Assembly (NCBI GenBank): GCA_022482815.1 | Contig: JAKVOM010000001.1 | Coordinates: 558,001-622,000 of the forward strand | From: Acidaminococcus sp. | Lineage (GTDB): Bacteria > Bacillota > Negativicutes > Acidaminococcales > Acidaminococcaceae | DNA length: 64,000 bases | Reading direction: 5' to 3' | Part shown: in pieces, positions 43,911 to 52,754 of the stretch | How positions within the stretch are numbered: position 1 is the stretch's first letter | Layout: each line of letters opens with the position of its first letter | Program-made: the position numbers and the translations under genes | The notes under the pieces: model-generated | What the model was told of the DNA's origin: nothing | The model's database searches: none | What the model saw: the letters and a program-made list of their open reading frames with translations, nothing else

Positions 43911-45203
43911 TTACATTCCAAAGCGTGCATAAATTTCGTCTACATGTTTCAGCATATGTTTCGGTTCGAAGCAGGCTTCGATTTCTTCCTTGGTCAGATG
44001 CTTATCAATATCCGGATCGGCTTCTACGTTCGTCTTGAAGTCGGCACCCTTCATCCAGCGGGCCATAGCATTGCGCTGTACCCACTTGTAGGCATCTTCA
44101 CGCAGCACTCCCTTGCTGACGAGAGCAATCAGGAGGTTCTGGCTGTAAATCAGGCCGCCCGTGAGATTCAGGTCTCTCATCATTGCATCTGGATAAACAA
44201 GGAGCTTACCCAGGATATCCTTCATCTTGCGCAGCATATGATCAAGCAGGATAGTGGAATCCGGCAGAATGATACGTTCTACGGAAGAATGGGAAATATC
44301 ACGTTCATGCCACAGAGCAACGTTTTCGATGGCAGCTTCGGCATTGCCGCGGAGTACGCGGGCCAGTCCGCAGATCTTTTCGCAGGTAATCGGGTTACGC
44401 TTATGCGGCATTGCGGAAGAGCCTTTCTGGCCGGGAGCAAAGTATTCTTCGGCTTCGCGGACTTCGGTACGCTGCAGATGACGGATTTCCATAGCCATCT
44501 TTTCCAAAGAAGCACCGCACACGGCAATGGTAGCCAGATAGAAAGCATGGCGGTCTCTCTGGACAACCTGGTTAGCAATGCGCACAGGCTCCAGACCCAG
44601 TTTCTTGCAGACATATTGTTCCACGAACGGGTCGACGTTGGAATACGTGCCGATGGCACCGCTCAATTTACCAACAGAAACATACTTCTTGGCCAGTTCC
44701 AGACGTTCAATGTTGCGTTCGGTTTCAGACATCCACAGCAGGAACTTCAGGCCGAAGGTCATCGGTTCAGCATGAATACCGTGAGTACGGCCGACGCACA
44801 GCGTATGGCGGTACTTTTGAGCCTGGGTTTTCAGGATTTCATGCAATTCCTTTTCTTCACGAATCAGGATTTCTGCAGAATGTTTCATCATGAGACCCAT
44901 GGCCGTATCCTTGACGTCGTTGGAAGTCAGGCCTTTATGGATATACTTGGAAGCATCGCCGACATGTTCAGCCACAGCGGTAAGCAGAGAAATGATATCA
45001 TGGTTGGTTGTTTTTTCGATTTCATGGACACGATCAAGATCAAAATCGGCCTTGGTTTGGATGTCATGCAGAGCATCATCCGGAACAATACCCAGTTTGT
45101 TCATGGCTTCGCAGGCCGTAATTTCAACTTTGACAATATTGCGGTCTTCGTTTTCTTCCGTCCAGATAGAACCCATTTCTTTACTTGTATAACGTGGAAT
45201 CAC
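43911..45203 (-). CDS. purB: Adenylosuccinate lyase
   Basis: A 430-residue enzyme of the fumarase/aspartase superfamily acting twice in purine synthesis (SAICAR and adenylosuccinate cleavage). The signature GSSAMPHKRNPITCE and the catalytic GRTHGIHAEPMTFG are present. The N-terminus IPRYTSKEMGSIW is typical of PurB. The start is GTG at 45203, with AAGGAGGAAG upstream. The promoter at 45282-45310 gives a 70-nt leader. No purine riboswitch was recognised there. Confidence 0.97.
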   Translation of the reverse strand: MIPRYTSKEMGSIWTEENEDRNIVKVEITACEAMNKLGIVPDDALHDIQTKADFDLDRVHEIEKTTNHDIISLLTAVAEHVGDASKYIHKGLTSNDVKDTAMGLMMKHSAEILIREEKELHEILKTQAQKYRHTLCVGRTHGIHAEPMTFGLKFLLWMSETERNIERLELAKKYVSVGKLSGAIGTYSNVDPFVEQYVCKKLGLEPVRIANQVVQRDRHAFYLATIAVCGASLEKMAMEIRHLQRTEVREAEEYFAPGQKGSSAMPHKRNPITCEKICGLARVLRGNAEAAIENVALWHERDISHSSVERIILPDSTILLDHMLRKMKDILGKLLVYPDAMMRDLNLTGGLIYSQNLLIALVSKGVLREDAYKWVQRNAMARWMKGADFKTNVEADPDIDKHLTKEEIEACFEPKHMLKHVDEIYARFGM

Positions 45204-45281
45204 AATACTTCCTCCTTACAATGACTCGAAAAACTTAAAAAATGGCATGACACGAGAACGCGCCGTTCCCGCCGCATTGTC

Positions 45282-45310
45282 ATTGTACCATTTTTCCGAA
45301 CGAGTATCAA
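45282..45310 (-). promoter_or_regulatory. Promoter of purB-purA
   Basis: A -35 TTGATA, 17 bases, then -10 TACAAT, with TG one base before it (extended -10). It is the best promoter match in this gap. Confidence 0.7.
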
Positions 45311-45697
45311 TCGAATATAGATTTTGTTCCATAAATTTCTTAAAAATATGGTTTCATTAAATTTTTCTAACGAAAAATAAAAAATAAAGGGAATAAAAAG
45401 TGAACAATCACATGGTGAAAAGGTCGTATTCTTCGTGATTAGAAATGACAAACCGAGATTAGTGAGAGTAATGCAACAGGGGCAGCATAGCCGGCAGAAA
45501 TAAAATCGCTCAAAATTTTGTTTTGAAATTACAAAAGTATATTCTTAAATTCGGTCCAAAAATATTTTTTATTTTGCCTCATTCTCCAGTCAAAGGACTT
45601 ACCAAAATTCAGAAGGTGAGGCTAAATACCAATGCTAAAAACGGCCTTCATTACACTTCACCCCATTATAGACCTGTTTTTATTTTCTTTTTATGAG
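45311..45697. other. AT-rich intergenic stretch, no feature recognised
   Basis: About 390 bases between the purB promoter and the large hairpin. It is rich in A and T homopolymers, without a convincing open reading frame, hairpin or promoter. Its composition is clearly more AT-rich than the flanking genes. Confidence 0.5.
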
Positions 45698-45822
45698 CGG
45701 CACAGAAGATGGGCGCAGATACAAGGAAGGCTGACTTAGGAACCCGAGATAATACAAAAATAGTATATCGAGTGGTTCCTAAGTCAGCCTGACACAGTAG
45801 ATGCGCCCATATTTCTGCGCCG
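45698..45822. repeat. Large 125-bp near-palindrome downstream of dnaB
   Basis: The outer arms CGGCACAGAA / TTCTGCGCCG enclose ATGGGCGCA / TGCGCCCAT, then AGGCTGACTTAGGAACC / GGTTCCTAAGTCAGCCT, then an AT-rich tip with GATAATAC/GTATATC. It has the outline of a small palindromic insertion sequence (MITE) or a structured RNA. No second copy is seen in the window. It may also block transcription leaving dnaB. Confidence 0.8.
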
Positions 45823-45930
45823 AGCAGAAAAAGTTTCCCTGAAAAGAGCTCTGCCTCGAAATGCGTGCGAGGCCAGCCGAGCACCAGGGAGAGGCAGGTG
45901 CATTTTTTTCACGTCTCCTCTTTAAAGCTC

Positions 45931-47280
45931 TCATCCTTCTCCTACGCCGACCATGTGGTCCGGCGTAAGATCGTAGAACCGCGTAATGTCCTTCTGGAAG
46001 AACAACTGAACCGTGCCGACCGGTCCGTTACGGTGCTTGGCAATAATTAATTCGGCAATATTCTTGTTTTCCGTATCCGGATTGTAGTAATCCTCGCGAT
46101 AAATAAAGGCAACGATATCGGCATCCTGCTCGAGGGCCCCGGATTCACGCAGGTCACTCAGCATCGGCCGCTTGCTCGTACGGGATTCGACGCTGCGGCT
46201 CAGCTGGGACAGTGCAATCACCGGAACATTTAATTCACGGGCAAGTCCCTTGAGGGAACGGGAAATTTCACTCATTTCCTGCTGCCGGTTATCACTGGGC
46301 CGGCGGGAGGATCCCTGCATCAGCTGCAGATAGTCGACAATGATCAAGTCGAGACCGTTTTCATTTTTCCAGCGGCGGGCCCGGGAGCGCATTTCAAGGG
46401 CCGTCATGCCGGGTGTATCATCCAGCATGATTTTGGCATCACTCAGCCGGTCGGCAGCCTCTACCAGTTTCGGCCACTCTTCGTCCTTGAGCTGACCGAT
46501 ACGCAGCCGGGAGGCGTCAATCCCTGCCTGACTGCACAAAAGGCGCTGTACGAGCTGCTCCTTACTCATTTCCAGTGAGAAGAACGCCACTGATTTATGT
46601 CCTTTCAGTGCCACGTGCTCGGCGATGTTCAGCACCAGGGAAGATTTACCCATACTCGGACGAGCCGCCACGATGATAAGGTCCGACGGCTGCAGACCGC
46701 TCGTCATTTTATCAAAATCGGCAAAGCCCGTGGGCAGGCCCGTAAACGCATCCTTGGAATCATACAGCTCCTCGATGCGGTTCATGGCCTCTTTGACGAT
46801 GTCTTTGATTTTCGTCGCATTGCCGGTATGTTTTTTATTGGCTACAGAAAGGATTTTCTGTTCGGCCAGGTCAATGGTCTGGCCTATATCCTCTTCCTCT
46901 TCATAGCCGCTGGCGACGACCTCTGTACCGGCCTTGATGAGCTGCCGGCGCAAAGATTTTTCCTCGACAATCTTGGCATGATAAACCACATTGGCCGCGG
47001 TCGGGACAGCATTGCTGAGCGCAGTAATGGTACTTGTGCCACCTACCTCGTCAAGCTTTCCCTGCTGCCGCAGAGCCTCTGTGACCGTAATGATATCGAC
47101 AGCCTTATTATGCTCATGCAAATCCATGATCACCGAAAAAAGAATGCGGTCATCATTCCGGTAAAAATCATCTGCCGTCAGAATTTCACTGACTTTATCG
47201 ATGGCATCACGGCTGATGAGCATGGCGCCCAGTACGCTCTGTTCTGCCTCTATATTTTGAGGAGGAATTCTGTCTTCCAT
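45931..47280 (-). CDS. dnaB: Replicative DNA helicase
   Basis: A 449-residue hexameric helicase of the replication fork (called DnaC in Bacillus). The N-terminal domain begins PPQNIEAEQSVLGAMLI. The RecA-like domain has Walker A ARPSMGKSS and Walker B LIIVDYLQLM, followed by SRSLKGLARELNVPVIALSQLSR in outline. No intein is present. It lies six bases downstream of rplI and is the last gene of the yybS-gdpP-rplI-dnaB unit, a conserved Firmicute order. Confidence 0.98.
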   Translation of the reverse strand: MEDRIPPQNIEAEQSVLGAMLISRDAIDKVSEILTADDFYRNDDRILFSVIMDLHEHNKAVDIITVTEALRQQGKLDEVGGTSTITALSNAVPTAANVVYHAKIVEEKSLRRQLIKAGTEVVASGYEEEEDIGQTIDLAEQKILSVANKKHTGNATKIKDIVKEAMNRIEELYDSKDAFTGLPTGFADFDKMTSGLQPSDLIIVAARPSMGKSSLVLNIAEHVALKGHKSVAFFSLEMSKEQLVQRLLCSQAGIDASRLRIGQLKDEEWPKLVEAADRLSDAKIMLDDTPGMTALEMRSRARRWKNENGLDLIIVDYLQLMQGSSRRPSDNRQQEMSEISRSLKGLARELNVPVIALSQLSRSVESRTSKRPMLSDLRESGALEQDADIVAFIYREDYYNPDTENKNIAELIIAKHRNGPVGTVQLFFQKDITRFYDLTPDHMVGVGEG

Positions 47281-47286
47281 TTTCTT

Positions 47287-47739
47287 TTACTCTTTTGCTT
47301 CGACTACAACCTTAAACTTAGCCGTCACTTCCGGCAGCAGTTTGGCCGTAGCGGTATATTCACCCGGGCTCTTGATAACGGCCGGGATTTCGATTTTGCG
47401 GCGGTCTACGCCTTCCATTCCCGTCTGGGCAACAAGCGCATCGGCAACGTCTTTGGAAGCAATGGAACCAAAGAGTTTGCCGTTACTGCCGACTTTAACT
47501 TCCATGTGCAGCACAACTTTTTCCAATTGGGAAGCCAGGACCACGGCCTCATCATGAGCGCGGGCCTTTCTGTGCGCAGCCACCTTCTGGTCTGCCTTGG
47601 CCTGGTTCAGATTGCGGAGCGTAGCTTCTTCCGCCATTCCCCGCGGAATCAGGTAATTGCGGCCATACCCTTCAGCCGTCTCAATAATATCACCTTTCTT
47701 ACCCAACTTCTTCACGTCCTGCAGCAGAATTACTTTCAT
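47287..47739 (-). CDS. rplI: 50S ribosomal protein L9
   Basis: A 150-residue bL9. The N-terminal domain [32 protein letters not shown] in outline is highly conserved, followed by the long connecting helix and the C-terminal rRNA-binding domain ([13 protein letters not shown]). Its start lies 41 bases inside the end of gdpP, in another frame. This means rplI translation may depend on, or be tuned by, gdpP translation. Confidence 0.98.
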   Translation of the reverse strand: MKVILLQDVKKLGKKGDIIETAEGYGRNYLIPRGMAEEATLRNLNQAKADQKVAAHRKARAHDEAVVLASQLEKVVLHMEVKVGSNGKLFGSIASKDVADALVAQTGMEGVDRRKIEIPAVIKSPGEYTATAKLLPEVTAKFKVVVEAKE

Positions 47740-49756
47740 CTTTATTATCCTCCTTCTCCATTTGGTCTTTAGCCATTTCTATAATTTTAGGAACCAGATC
47801 CTGCGCGTGGGCGCCTTTGATCTGGACCCCGGCGACAGTCTGATGGCCTCCGCCGCCCAGTTCTTCCATCATTACCTGTACGTTGACAGTGCCATCGGAA
47901 CGGGCAGAAATACTGACGCCCTCTTCATTTTCGCTGATGACGGCACTCACATGGACATCATTCATAGTGAGGAGCTCATCAGCGGCCTGCGCCACAATAA
48001 CCGATTCATCACGATCTTTGACAGAGCAATGATGGATGGACAGGGCAAGTCCGGGCAGCGGTTTCTGCATTTCTGTAATAATCTTCGCTCTCCGTACGAC
48101 AGAGACTTCATCTTCTTTGAAGAGCTGGGAGACCACATGCGGATCAGCCCCGTTTCTTCTCAGGAAAGCAGCCGCCTCAAAGGTTCTTTCGCCTGTCTGC
48201 ACGGCAAAGTTCTTGGTATCAACCAGAATTCCCGCATACAGCACAGAGGCTTCAAAAGAAGTAACTTCCATACGGTTCTGAAAATACTGCAGAATTTCGG
48301 TCACCATTTCACTCGTAGAAGAAGTGGAAGGCTCCATGTACTGCAGCATGACATCCTCAATGGCGTCCTCGGCACGGCGGTGATGGTCGATAATGATGCG
48401 CCGTTTGATGGCATGCAGCACCTTGGGAGCAGCCGTCAGCATAGGACGGTGATGATCGACCAGAACGAGCAGACTGCCCGGTGTCTTTTGTTCGAGCGCT
48501 GTATCTTCATCGACCACCATATTGAGGTATTCACTGCCGTCATCTTCCCCTTTGGACATAGCCTTAAGGTTAGCCATTGCCGTACCCTGCCCGCTTGAAA
48601 TGATGTAGCATTCCTTGCCGAGCGTACGGGCCATTTTAGCTACCCCGATGGCAGCGCCGATGGCGTCGTAGTCTTCGTTGACATGGCCCATGATAAAGAC
48701 CTTGTCCGCGTTAGTCATCAGCTCATGGATAGCCTGAGCCACAATGCGGGCACGCACGCGTGTATTCTTTGCCTGGACACTGCCGCGGGCTCCATAGAAG
48801 CTCACTTCTTCGCCCATGGCAACAACCGCCTGGTCACCGCCGCGGCCGAGAGCCAGGTCCAGACAGGACTGTGCCTTCTGACTCATCTGTGCCAGCGTCT
48901 TGCCGCCGCAGGAAATCCCGATACTGATGGTCGGCGTTGTCCGGGAATTGATCTTGATTTTACGAACTTCATCAAGCACAGGGAATTTGCGGTTAATGGT
49001 ATCCATCAGTCCCTTTTTATTGATTCCGACAAGATAAAGATCTTCGGAATATTTAATGGAATAACCGTGAATTTCTTCTGCCCAGGCGCTGATTGCTTTG
49101 GTAACCGCTACGACCATATTGGCACGTTCACTCTCGTTCAGGCCTTTCTGAGCATCGGAATAGTTATCGAACTGAACAAAGGCGACCACCGGGCGTTCAT
49201 CTTCATAGCGGCGCTGCTGCCGTTCCTTATCCGTAATATCATAAAGATAAATAACGACACCCGTATCTTCCTGCTGTTCTTCCAGTGTCTTGACGCGGCG
49301 CACCAGCATCGTGTAAATCCGGTCGCCTACCTTGAGCTGTTTATCCGCGTCACGAACACCCAGCGCGGCAAAATTGTTTTCCGGAGCCGGCATGATTTTC
49401 TCAAAGGAGGCCCCCAGCGGTGCATCCACGCTCAGGATTTCATTAAACAGCCGGTTCCGCCACTGCAGATGTCCGTCACGGTCAAACACCCCGATCCCGA
49501 TAGGCAGGCGCTGTACCGCGTAGTTATTAGCTCTCTCGATATTGCGTACCACCGTTGTCATGGCATGGTTGAACCAGGCTTCCCGCAGCTGGCTGCTGCG
49601 CGAGCTGAAATAGTACACCAAAAGCACAATGACAAAACCGGCCGCTGTGCAGAGAGCAAGATTGGCGTAAAGGCCATAGACAGCAGAAATACTGCCCAAT
49701 ACAGCCATTACGACACGAAAGGTGCCCCACAAGTGAGATCGATCTTTTTCTTTCAT
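47699..49756 (-). CDS. gdpP: Cyclic-di-AMP phosphodiesterase GdpP (YybT)
   Basis: A 685-residue membrane protein. Two helices (about 10-50) are followed by a PAS domain (about 85-150), a degenerate GGDEF domain (about 175-310) and a DHH/DHHA1 phosphoesterase. The DHH part has [22 protein letters not shown] and [11 protein letters not shown], and the DHHA1 part has [10 protein letters not shown]. It degrades c-di-AMP, a second messenger for osmotic and wall homeostasis. The ATG at 49756 lacks a clear ribosome-binding site. A strong AAAGGAGG lies 60 bases upstream, followed in frame by CTG, so the true start is uncertain. Confidence 0.94.
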   Translation of the reverse strand: MKEKDRSHLWGTFRVVMAVLGSISAVYGLYANLALCTAAGFVIVLLVYYFSSRSSQLREAWFNHAMTTVVRNIERANNYAVQRLPIGIGVFDRDGHLQWRNRLFNEILSVDAPLGASFEKIMPAPENNFAALGVRDADKQLKVGDRIYTMLVRRVKTLEEQQEDTGVVIYLYDITDKERQQRRYEDERPVVAFVQFDNYSDAQKGLNESERANMVVAVTKAISAWAEEIHGYSIKYSEDLYLVGINKKGLMDTINRKFPVLDEVRKIKINSRTTPTISIGISCGGKTLAQMSQKAQSCLDLALGRGGDQAVVAMGEEVSFYGARGSVQAKNTRVRARIVAQAIHELMTNADKVFIMGHVNEDYDAIGAAIGVAKMARTLGKECYIISSGQGTAMANLKAMSKGEDDGSEYLNMVVDEDTALEQKTPGSLLVLVDHHRPMLTAAPKVLHAIKRRIIIDHHRRAEDAIEDVMLQYMEPSTSSTSEMVTEILQYFQNRMEVTSFEASVLYAGILVDTKNFAVQTGERTFEAAAFLRRNGADPHVVSQLFKEDEVSVVRRAKIITEMQKPLPGLALSIHHCSVKDRDESVIVAQAADELLTMNDVHVSAVISENEEGVSISARSDGTVNVQVMMEELGGGGHQTVAGVQIKGAHAQDLVPKIIEMAKDQMEKEDNKDESNSAAGREEVG

Positions 49757-49819
49757 TTCAAGAATCGCTGCAGCGGAAACTTCCGATTTCCGGCTGGAAC
49801 CGGACTGCAGCTCCCTCCT

Positions 49820-49891
49820 TTACTTCAGCCGTTTCTTCAGACTGCCCTGAAACAATCTGCCGGACACTCCGAAGTCCGGACGAAACGGCAT
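49820..49891 (-). CDS. Possible 23-codon small ORF between yybS and gdpP
   Basis: An ATG-to-TAA frame encoding a basic peptide (MPFRPDFGVSGR…KKRLK) lies in the 144-base gap. Its TAA directly abuts the strong AAAGGAGG. Its own ribosome-binding site is weak. It could be a leader peptide that couples yybS and gdpP translation or may be chance. Confidence 0.22.
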   Translation of the reverse strand: MPFRPDFGVSGRLFQGSLKKRLK

Positions 49892-49900
49892 TCCAAGCTT

Positions 49901-50860
49901 TTATGGCTTGTCCGCCTTCCGGAGATGGCGCAGTTTGCGCGTATCTCCCACCATATCAAACGCGCCGAGCACGACAATAAACTGTGCTGCAATCGGAACG
50001 AAGAAACTCAAGAGTACGGCCGCCATCAGCCAGAAACGCGGTTTATGCCGGTAAATCACATACCATTTCACGACGGACAAGCCCTGCACCAGCAGCATCA
50101 TATTGCCGACCATGAAAAAGGTATACCCGGCCCTGAACCAGACACTGGCATCATTGCCGCGGAAATAGACGACCATGACCATACCGATGCCGTAGATGGC
50201 AAGCACCCAGCGCGGCAAAACCCAGAGCGAGAACTCCGGGAACCAGGGATAATAGTCCCCCAGCCGTGATAAAATGCGGCGCGCTGCCCAGTAGTTGACA
50301 AAAGCTGTAATCGGAGCACTCAGCAAAATCCCGGCCGGCAGGATCAGCCCAATCATTTTCTGGAACTGTTCTATCTGTTCCTGTGCGGCCCCGCCTTTGA
50401 TGCCCAGCATCTCATACACCTGCTGGGAAATAGCAGCGGATTCGTTCATCGTTTCATAGAACGTATCGATGACGTTGATATCCATGATAAAATAGGCCGC
50501 CAGGCAGCTGAGCACAAAGGAAACGAACGCACCGACGCTGCCCCACCAGAGAATGCTGACGGGCGACATCTGCCGCCGCATGCAGTACCCCATGACCAGA
50601 CCAATGATGCCAAGAATGACACACTGAGTCAGCGCCTGAAGAGGGCTGATAAGGACAGCGACTACGCAGCCGGTCACAAAAAGGCACAGGATACTCCACA
50701 TGAGTCCATTTCTGCGCCCGCATAAAATGATGGGCAGGGGCCATAAGACGCTGACAATCACGTCAAGCACCGGCACATAGTTGCCCACGAACGTAAAGAT
50801 CACCGCAATGGCAGCCAGGATTCCTGACTCAACGAGTGCGGAAGTTCTGCGTCTGTACAA
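49901..50860 (-). CDS. yybS: YybS family DUF2232 membrane protein
   Basis: A 319-residue inner-membrane protein with about eight helices, belonging to the DUF2232/YybS group found upstream of gdpP in Firmicutes. The N-terminus (ALVESGILAAIAVIFTFVGNYVP) resembles substrate-capture subunits of ECF transporters, but no transport function is proven. The start is TTG at 50860, with AGGAGG nine bases upstream; no ATG fits. It is the first gene of the unit leading through gdpP and rplI to dnaB. A 575-base repeat-filled gap separates it from rpsR. Confidence 0.88.
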   Translation of the reverse strand: MYRRRTSALVESGILAAIAVIFTFVGNYVPVLDVIVSVLWPLPIILCGRRNGLMWSILCLFVTGCVVAVLISPLQALTQCVILGIIGLVMGYCMRRQMSPVSILWWGSVGAFVSFVLSCLAAYFIMDINVIDTFYETMNESAAISQQVYEMLGIKGGAAQEQIEQFQKMIGLILPAGILLSAPITAFVNYWAARRILSRLGDYYPWFPEFSLWVLPRWVLAIYGIGMVMVVYFRGNDASVWFRAGYTFFMVGNMMLLVQGLSVVKWYVIYRHKPRFWLMAAVLLSFFVPIAAQFIVVLGAFDMVGDTRKLRHLRKADKP

Positions 50861-51027
50861 TCCTTTGTTCCTCCTTCAGTCGATATAGATACTGATACAT
50901 CTTTATATTTTACACTATTTGGATACAAGTAGCCAGTAAAATTGTTCGGGCCGGTTGCCAGGCCTGCCGCAGCCCGGCATATGCCAACACGGTGAGAAGT
51001 CAAATTATCCCTTTTTTAGGCAAAAAT

Positions 51028-51070
51028 GGAGGCTGTGAAAAAAAGAAATCATTTTTTCACAGCCTCTTTT
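51028..51070. terminator. GAGGCTGTGAAA palindrome upstream of yybS
   Basis: The stem GAGGCTGTGAAAAAA / TTTTTTCACAGCCTC is followed by T. It starts repeat copy E. No gene ends directly here on the plus strand, so it appears as part of the repeat unit rather than as a gene-end terminator. Confidence 0.8.
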
Positions 51071-51078
51071 CGTTGTTT

Positions 51079-51365
51079 TTAAAGGAACATTATTTCACAG
51101 CCCCCATTCCTTTGGACCTCCTTCCACGCAGTCGGAAGGAGGAGGCCACGAAGTAGCGGAAGATAGTACCAATCCAATGCTAAATGCCATAAGCAAAAGA
51201 CTAAAAGCGCCTTTTTAAAATAAAACCTGAAATTTAGATTCACTGCTAAATTTCAGGTTTTATTTTATATTTCACTTGAATCAAAAGCTTTAACACACTG
51301 TCGCAGACGAGGTTATTTGCCATAGGGCAAAAGCTAAAAGTGCTTTTTATTATTTCACAGCCCAA
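51079..51365. repeat. Modular dispersed repeat, copy E
   Basis: It joins an ATTATTTCACAGCCCC arm directly to ATTCCTTTGGACCTCC, lacking the first stem-loops of copy A. It then matches A and D through the AT-rich stem (51221-51262). It ends TTATTATTTCACAGCCC. With the GAGGCTGTGAAA at 51031 this makes a unit bounded by inverted terminal arms. It splits the usually adjacent rpsR and yybS genes. Confidence 0.87.
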
Positions 51366-51390
51366 CATTTATTATGGAACCTTTATCTAT

Positions 51391-51425
51391 ACAAAAAAGG
51401 CTGCCGCAAAAATGCGGCAGCCTCC
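51391..51425 (-). terminator. Terminator of the rpsF-ssb-rpsR operon
   Basis: On the minus strand GGCTGCCGCA / TGCGGCAGCC with a short T-loop is followed by six T, ten bases past the rpsR stop. Confidence 0.92.
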
Positions 51426-51435
51426 TTGAGCTGTC

Positions 51436-51675
51436 TTATTCAGCCGTAAACGGCAGCAGAGCTACGTTTCTGGCACGTTTAATAGCAATGGTCAGCTGAC
51501 GCTGATGCTTTGCACAGGTACCGGAAATACGACGCGGTAAAATCTTGCCGCGTTCGGTAATGAACTTGCGAAGCTTAGCTACATCCTTATAGTCGATTTC
51601 ATCGACTTTATCCACACAGAAAGAGCAGACCTTTCTTCTCGGTCTTCTGTTTCCTCTCTCACGCTTGTTGATCAT
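51436..51675 (-). CDS. rpsR: 30S ribosomal protein S18
   Basis: A 79-residue bS18. It keeps [10 protein letters not shown] near the N-terminus, [33 protein letters not shown] in outline and the basic C-terminal [13 protein letters not shown]. The CSFC and later Cys suggest the zinc-binding (C+) paralogue type. AAGGAGG precedes the ATG. It is the last gene of the rpsF-ssb-rpsR operon, where S6 and S18 bind together to 16S rRNA. Confidence 0.98.
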   Translation of the reverse strand: MINKRERGNRRPRRKVCSFCVDKVDEIDYKDVAKLRKFITERGKILPRRISGTCAKHQRQLTIAIKRARNVALLPFTAE

Positions 51676-51690
51676 CGATATCCCTCCTTG

Positions 51691-52140
51691 TTAAAATGGG
51701 ATTTCCTCGTCAAAACCTACGGGAGAGCCAAAGCTTTCCATGCCGCCCTGATTGGAGTCGGCAGGAGTGCCTTGAGAAGGAGTGCGCGTCGGTGCAGGAG
51801 TTCCGGAAGCGGCAGAACTGCCTTTCCGTTCAATAAATTCCATCCGATCGGCAATGACTTCCGTCACATAATGGCGCTTGCCATCCTTGCCGTCGTAATT
51901 ACGAATCTGCAGACGACCTTCTACTAATGCTCTTTGTCCCTTGGTCAGGCTGTTCCCACATAATTCAGCGGTTTTACCCCATGTAACGATGTTGATAAAA
52001 TCCGCTTCACGCTGACCCGTCGTCTTCGAAACGAAGGGACGGTCAACAGCCAGAGTAAAGGTGCAGACAGTACGTTCCGTTGGGGTGACCCGCACTTCAG
52101 GATCCCGCACGAGGCGGCCTAACAAAAATATCCTATTCAT
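51691..52140 (-). CDS. ssb: Single-stranded DNA-binding protein
   Basis: A 149-residue SSB. The OB-fold spans about residues 1-105 (MNRIFLLGRLVRDPEVR, FTLAVDRPF, ADFINIVTWGKTAELC, GRLQIRNYDG). A Ser/Thr/Gly-rich linker leads to the acidic C-terminal tip DEEIPF, which recruits replication and repair partners. It sits between rpsF and rpsR, 15-23 bases from each, as in most Firmicutes. Confidence 0.98.
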   Translation of the reverse strand: MNRIFLLGRLVRDPEVRVTPTERTVCTFTLAVDRPFVSKTTGQREADFINIVTWGKTAELCGNSLTKGQRALVEGRLQIRNYDGKDGKRHYVTEVIADRMEFIERKGSSAASGTPAPTRTPSQGTPADSNQGGMESFGSPVGFDEEIPF

Positions 52141-52163
52141 ACACCAAAACCTCCTTAATCTCC

Positions 52164-52448
52164 TTATTCGCCTTTGCGAATGATCATATGACGCAGAATT
52201 TCATCAGTAATTCTCATCACACGGTCAAGTTCCTTAACGGCGGCAGGAGCAGCAGAGAACGTGGTCAACACATACAGGCCATCATTGATGTCCTGGATGG
52301 GATATGCCAGATGTTTTTTGCCCCACTTATCAGTCTTTTCGATAGTAGCGCCGTTAGCAGCCAGCAGGTCATCGAACTTCTTTACGACAGCGTCGTAAGC
52401 GTCCTCCTCTACCGGTTTAACGATGTACATGACTTCGTAGTTATTCAC
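52164..52448 (-). CDS. rpsF: 30S ribosomal protein S6
   Basis: A 94-residue bS6. It starts NNYEVMYIVKPVEEDAY and contains GATIEKTDKWGKKHLAYPIQD in outline and the C-terminal MRITDEILRHMIIRK. The start is GTG at 52448, with AGGAGGTGA upstream. It is the first gene of the operon and is transcribed from the promoter at 52528. An S6:S18-binding leader hairpin is known in many bacteria; one was not confidently located here. Confidence 0.97.
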   Translation of the reverse strand: MNNYEVMYIVKPVEEDAYDAVVKKFDDLLAANGATIEKTDKWGKKHLAYPIQDINDGLYVLTTFSAAPAAVKELDRVMRITDEILRHMIIRKGE

Positions 52449-52527
52449 GAAATCACCTCCTCCTTTGGATTTGTCTCTCTACGATGAGAGCAGAAGAAGT
52501 ATATATCTTCATATATACAGCCTTAAG

Positions 52528-52556
52528 ATTGTACCATGACAGGAAAAGGAATGCAA
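52528..52556 (-). promoter_or_regulatory. Promoter of the rpsF-ssb-rpsR operon
   Basis: A -35 TTGCAT, 17 bases, then -10 TACAAT, with TG one base before it. Confidence 0.65.
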
Positions 52557-52716
52557 GAGGAGAATTAAGACAGTGAAATCAGCTGCTCTGATAGTTCTTC
52601 ATATAACACTTCGCAGAAACATTTTACTTTGCCTGTTCCAGCCTGGTGAGCCGCAGCCAATAATGAACATCCATCCGGGACAGAGCACTGTAGTTTTATT
52701 TCCTACTATTTTAATG

Positions 52717-52722
52717 TATAAT
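52717..52722 (+). promoter_or_regulatory. Probable -10 of the cysteine desulfurase gene
   Basis: TATAAT lies 32 bases before the ATG, without a clear -35. Confidence 0.4.
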
Positions 52723-52754
52723 GAGGTGATATTTTGTTCAAAGGAGTCTTATCC

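Noticed and set aside
43944-45224. A 426-codon open frame antisense to purB
   Set aside because: It covers almost exactly purB, whose catalytic signatures are intact. The opposite translation has no family pattern.
45204-45310. A purine riboswitch in the purB leader
   Set aside because: The leader is only about 70 nt and shows no conserved purine-aptamer loops.
45666-45884. A 72-codon minus-strand frame near dnaB
   Set aside because: It runs through the 125-bp hairpin and has no ribosome-binding site or homology pattern.
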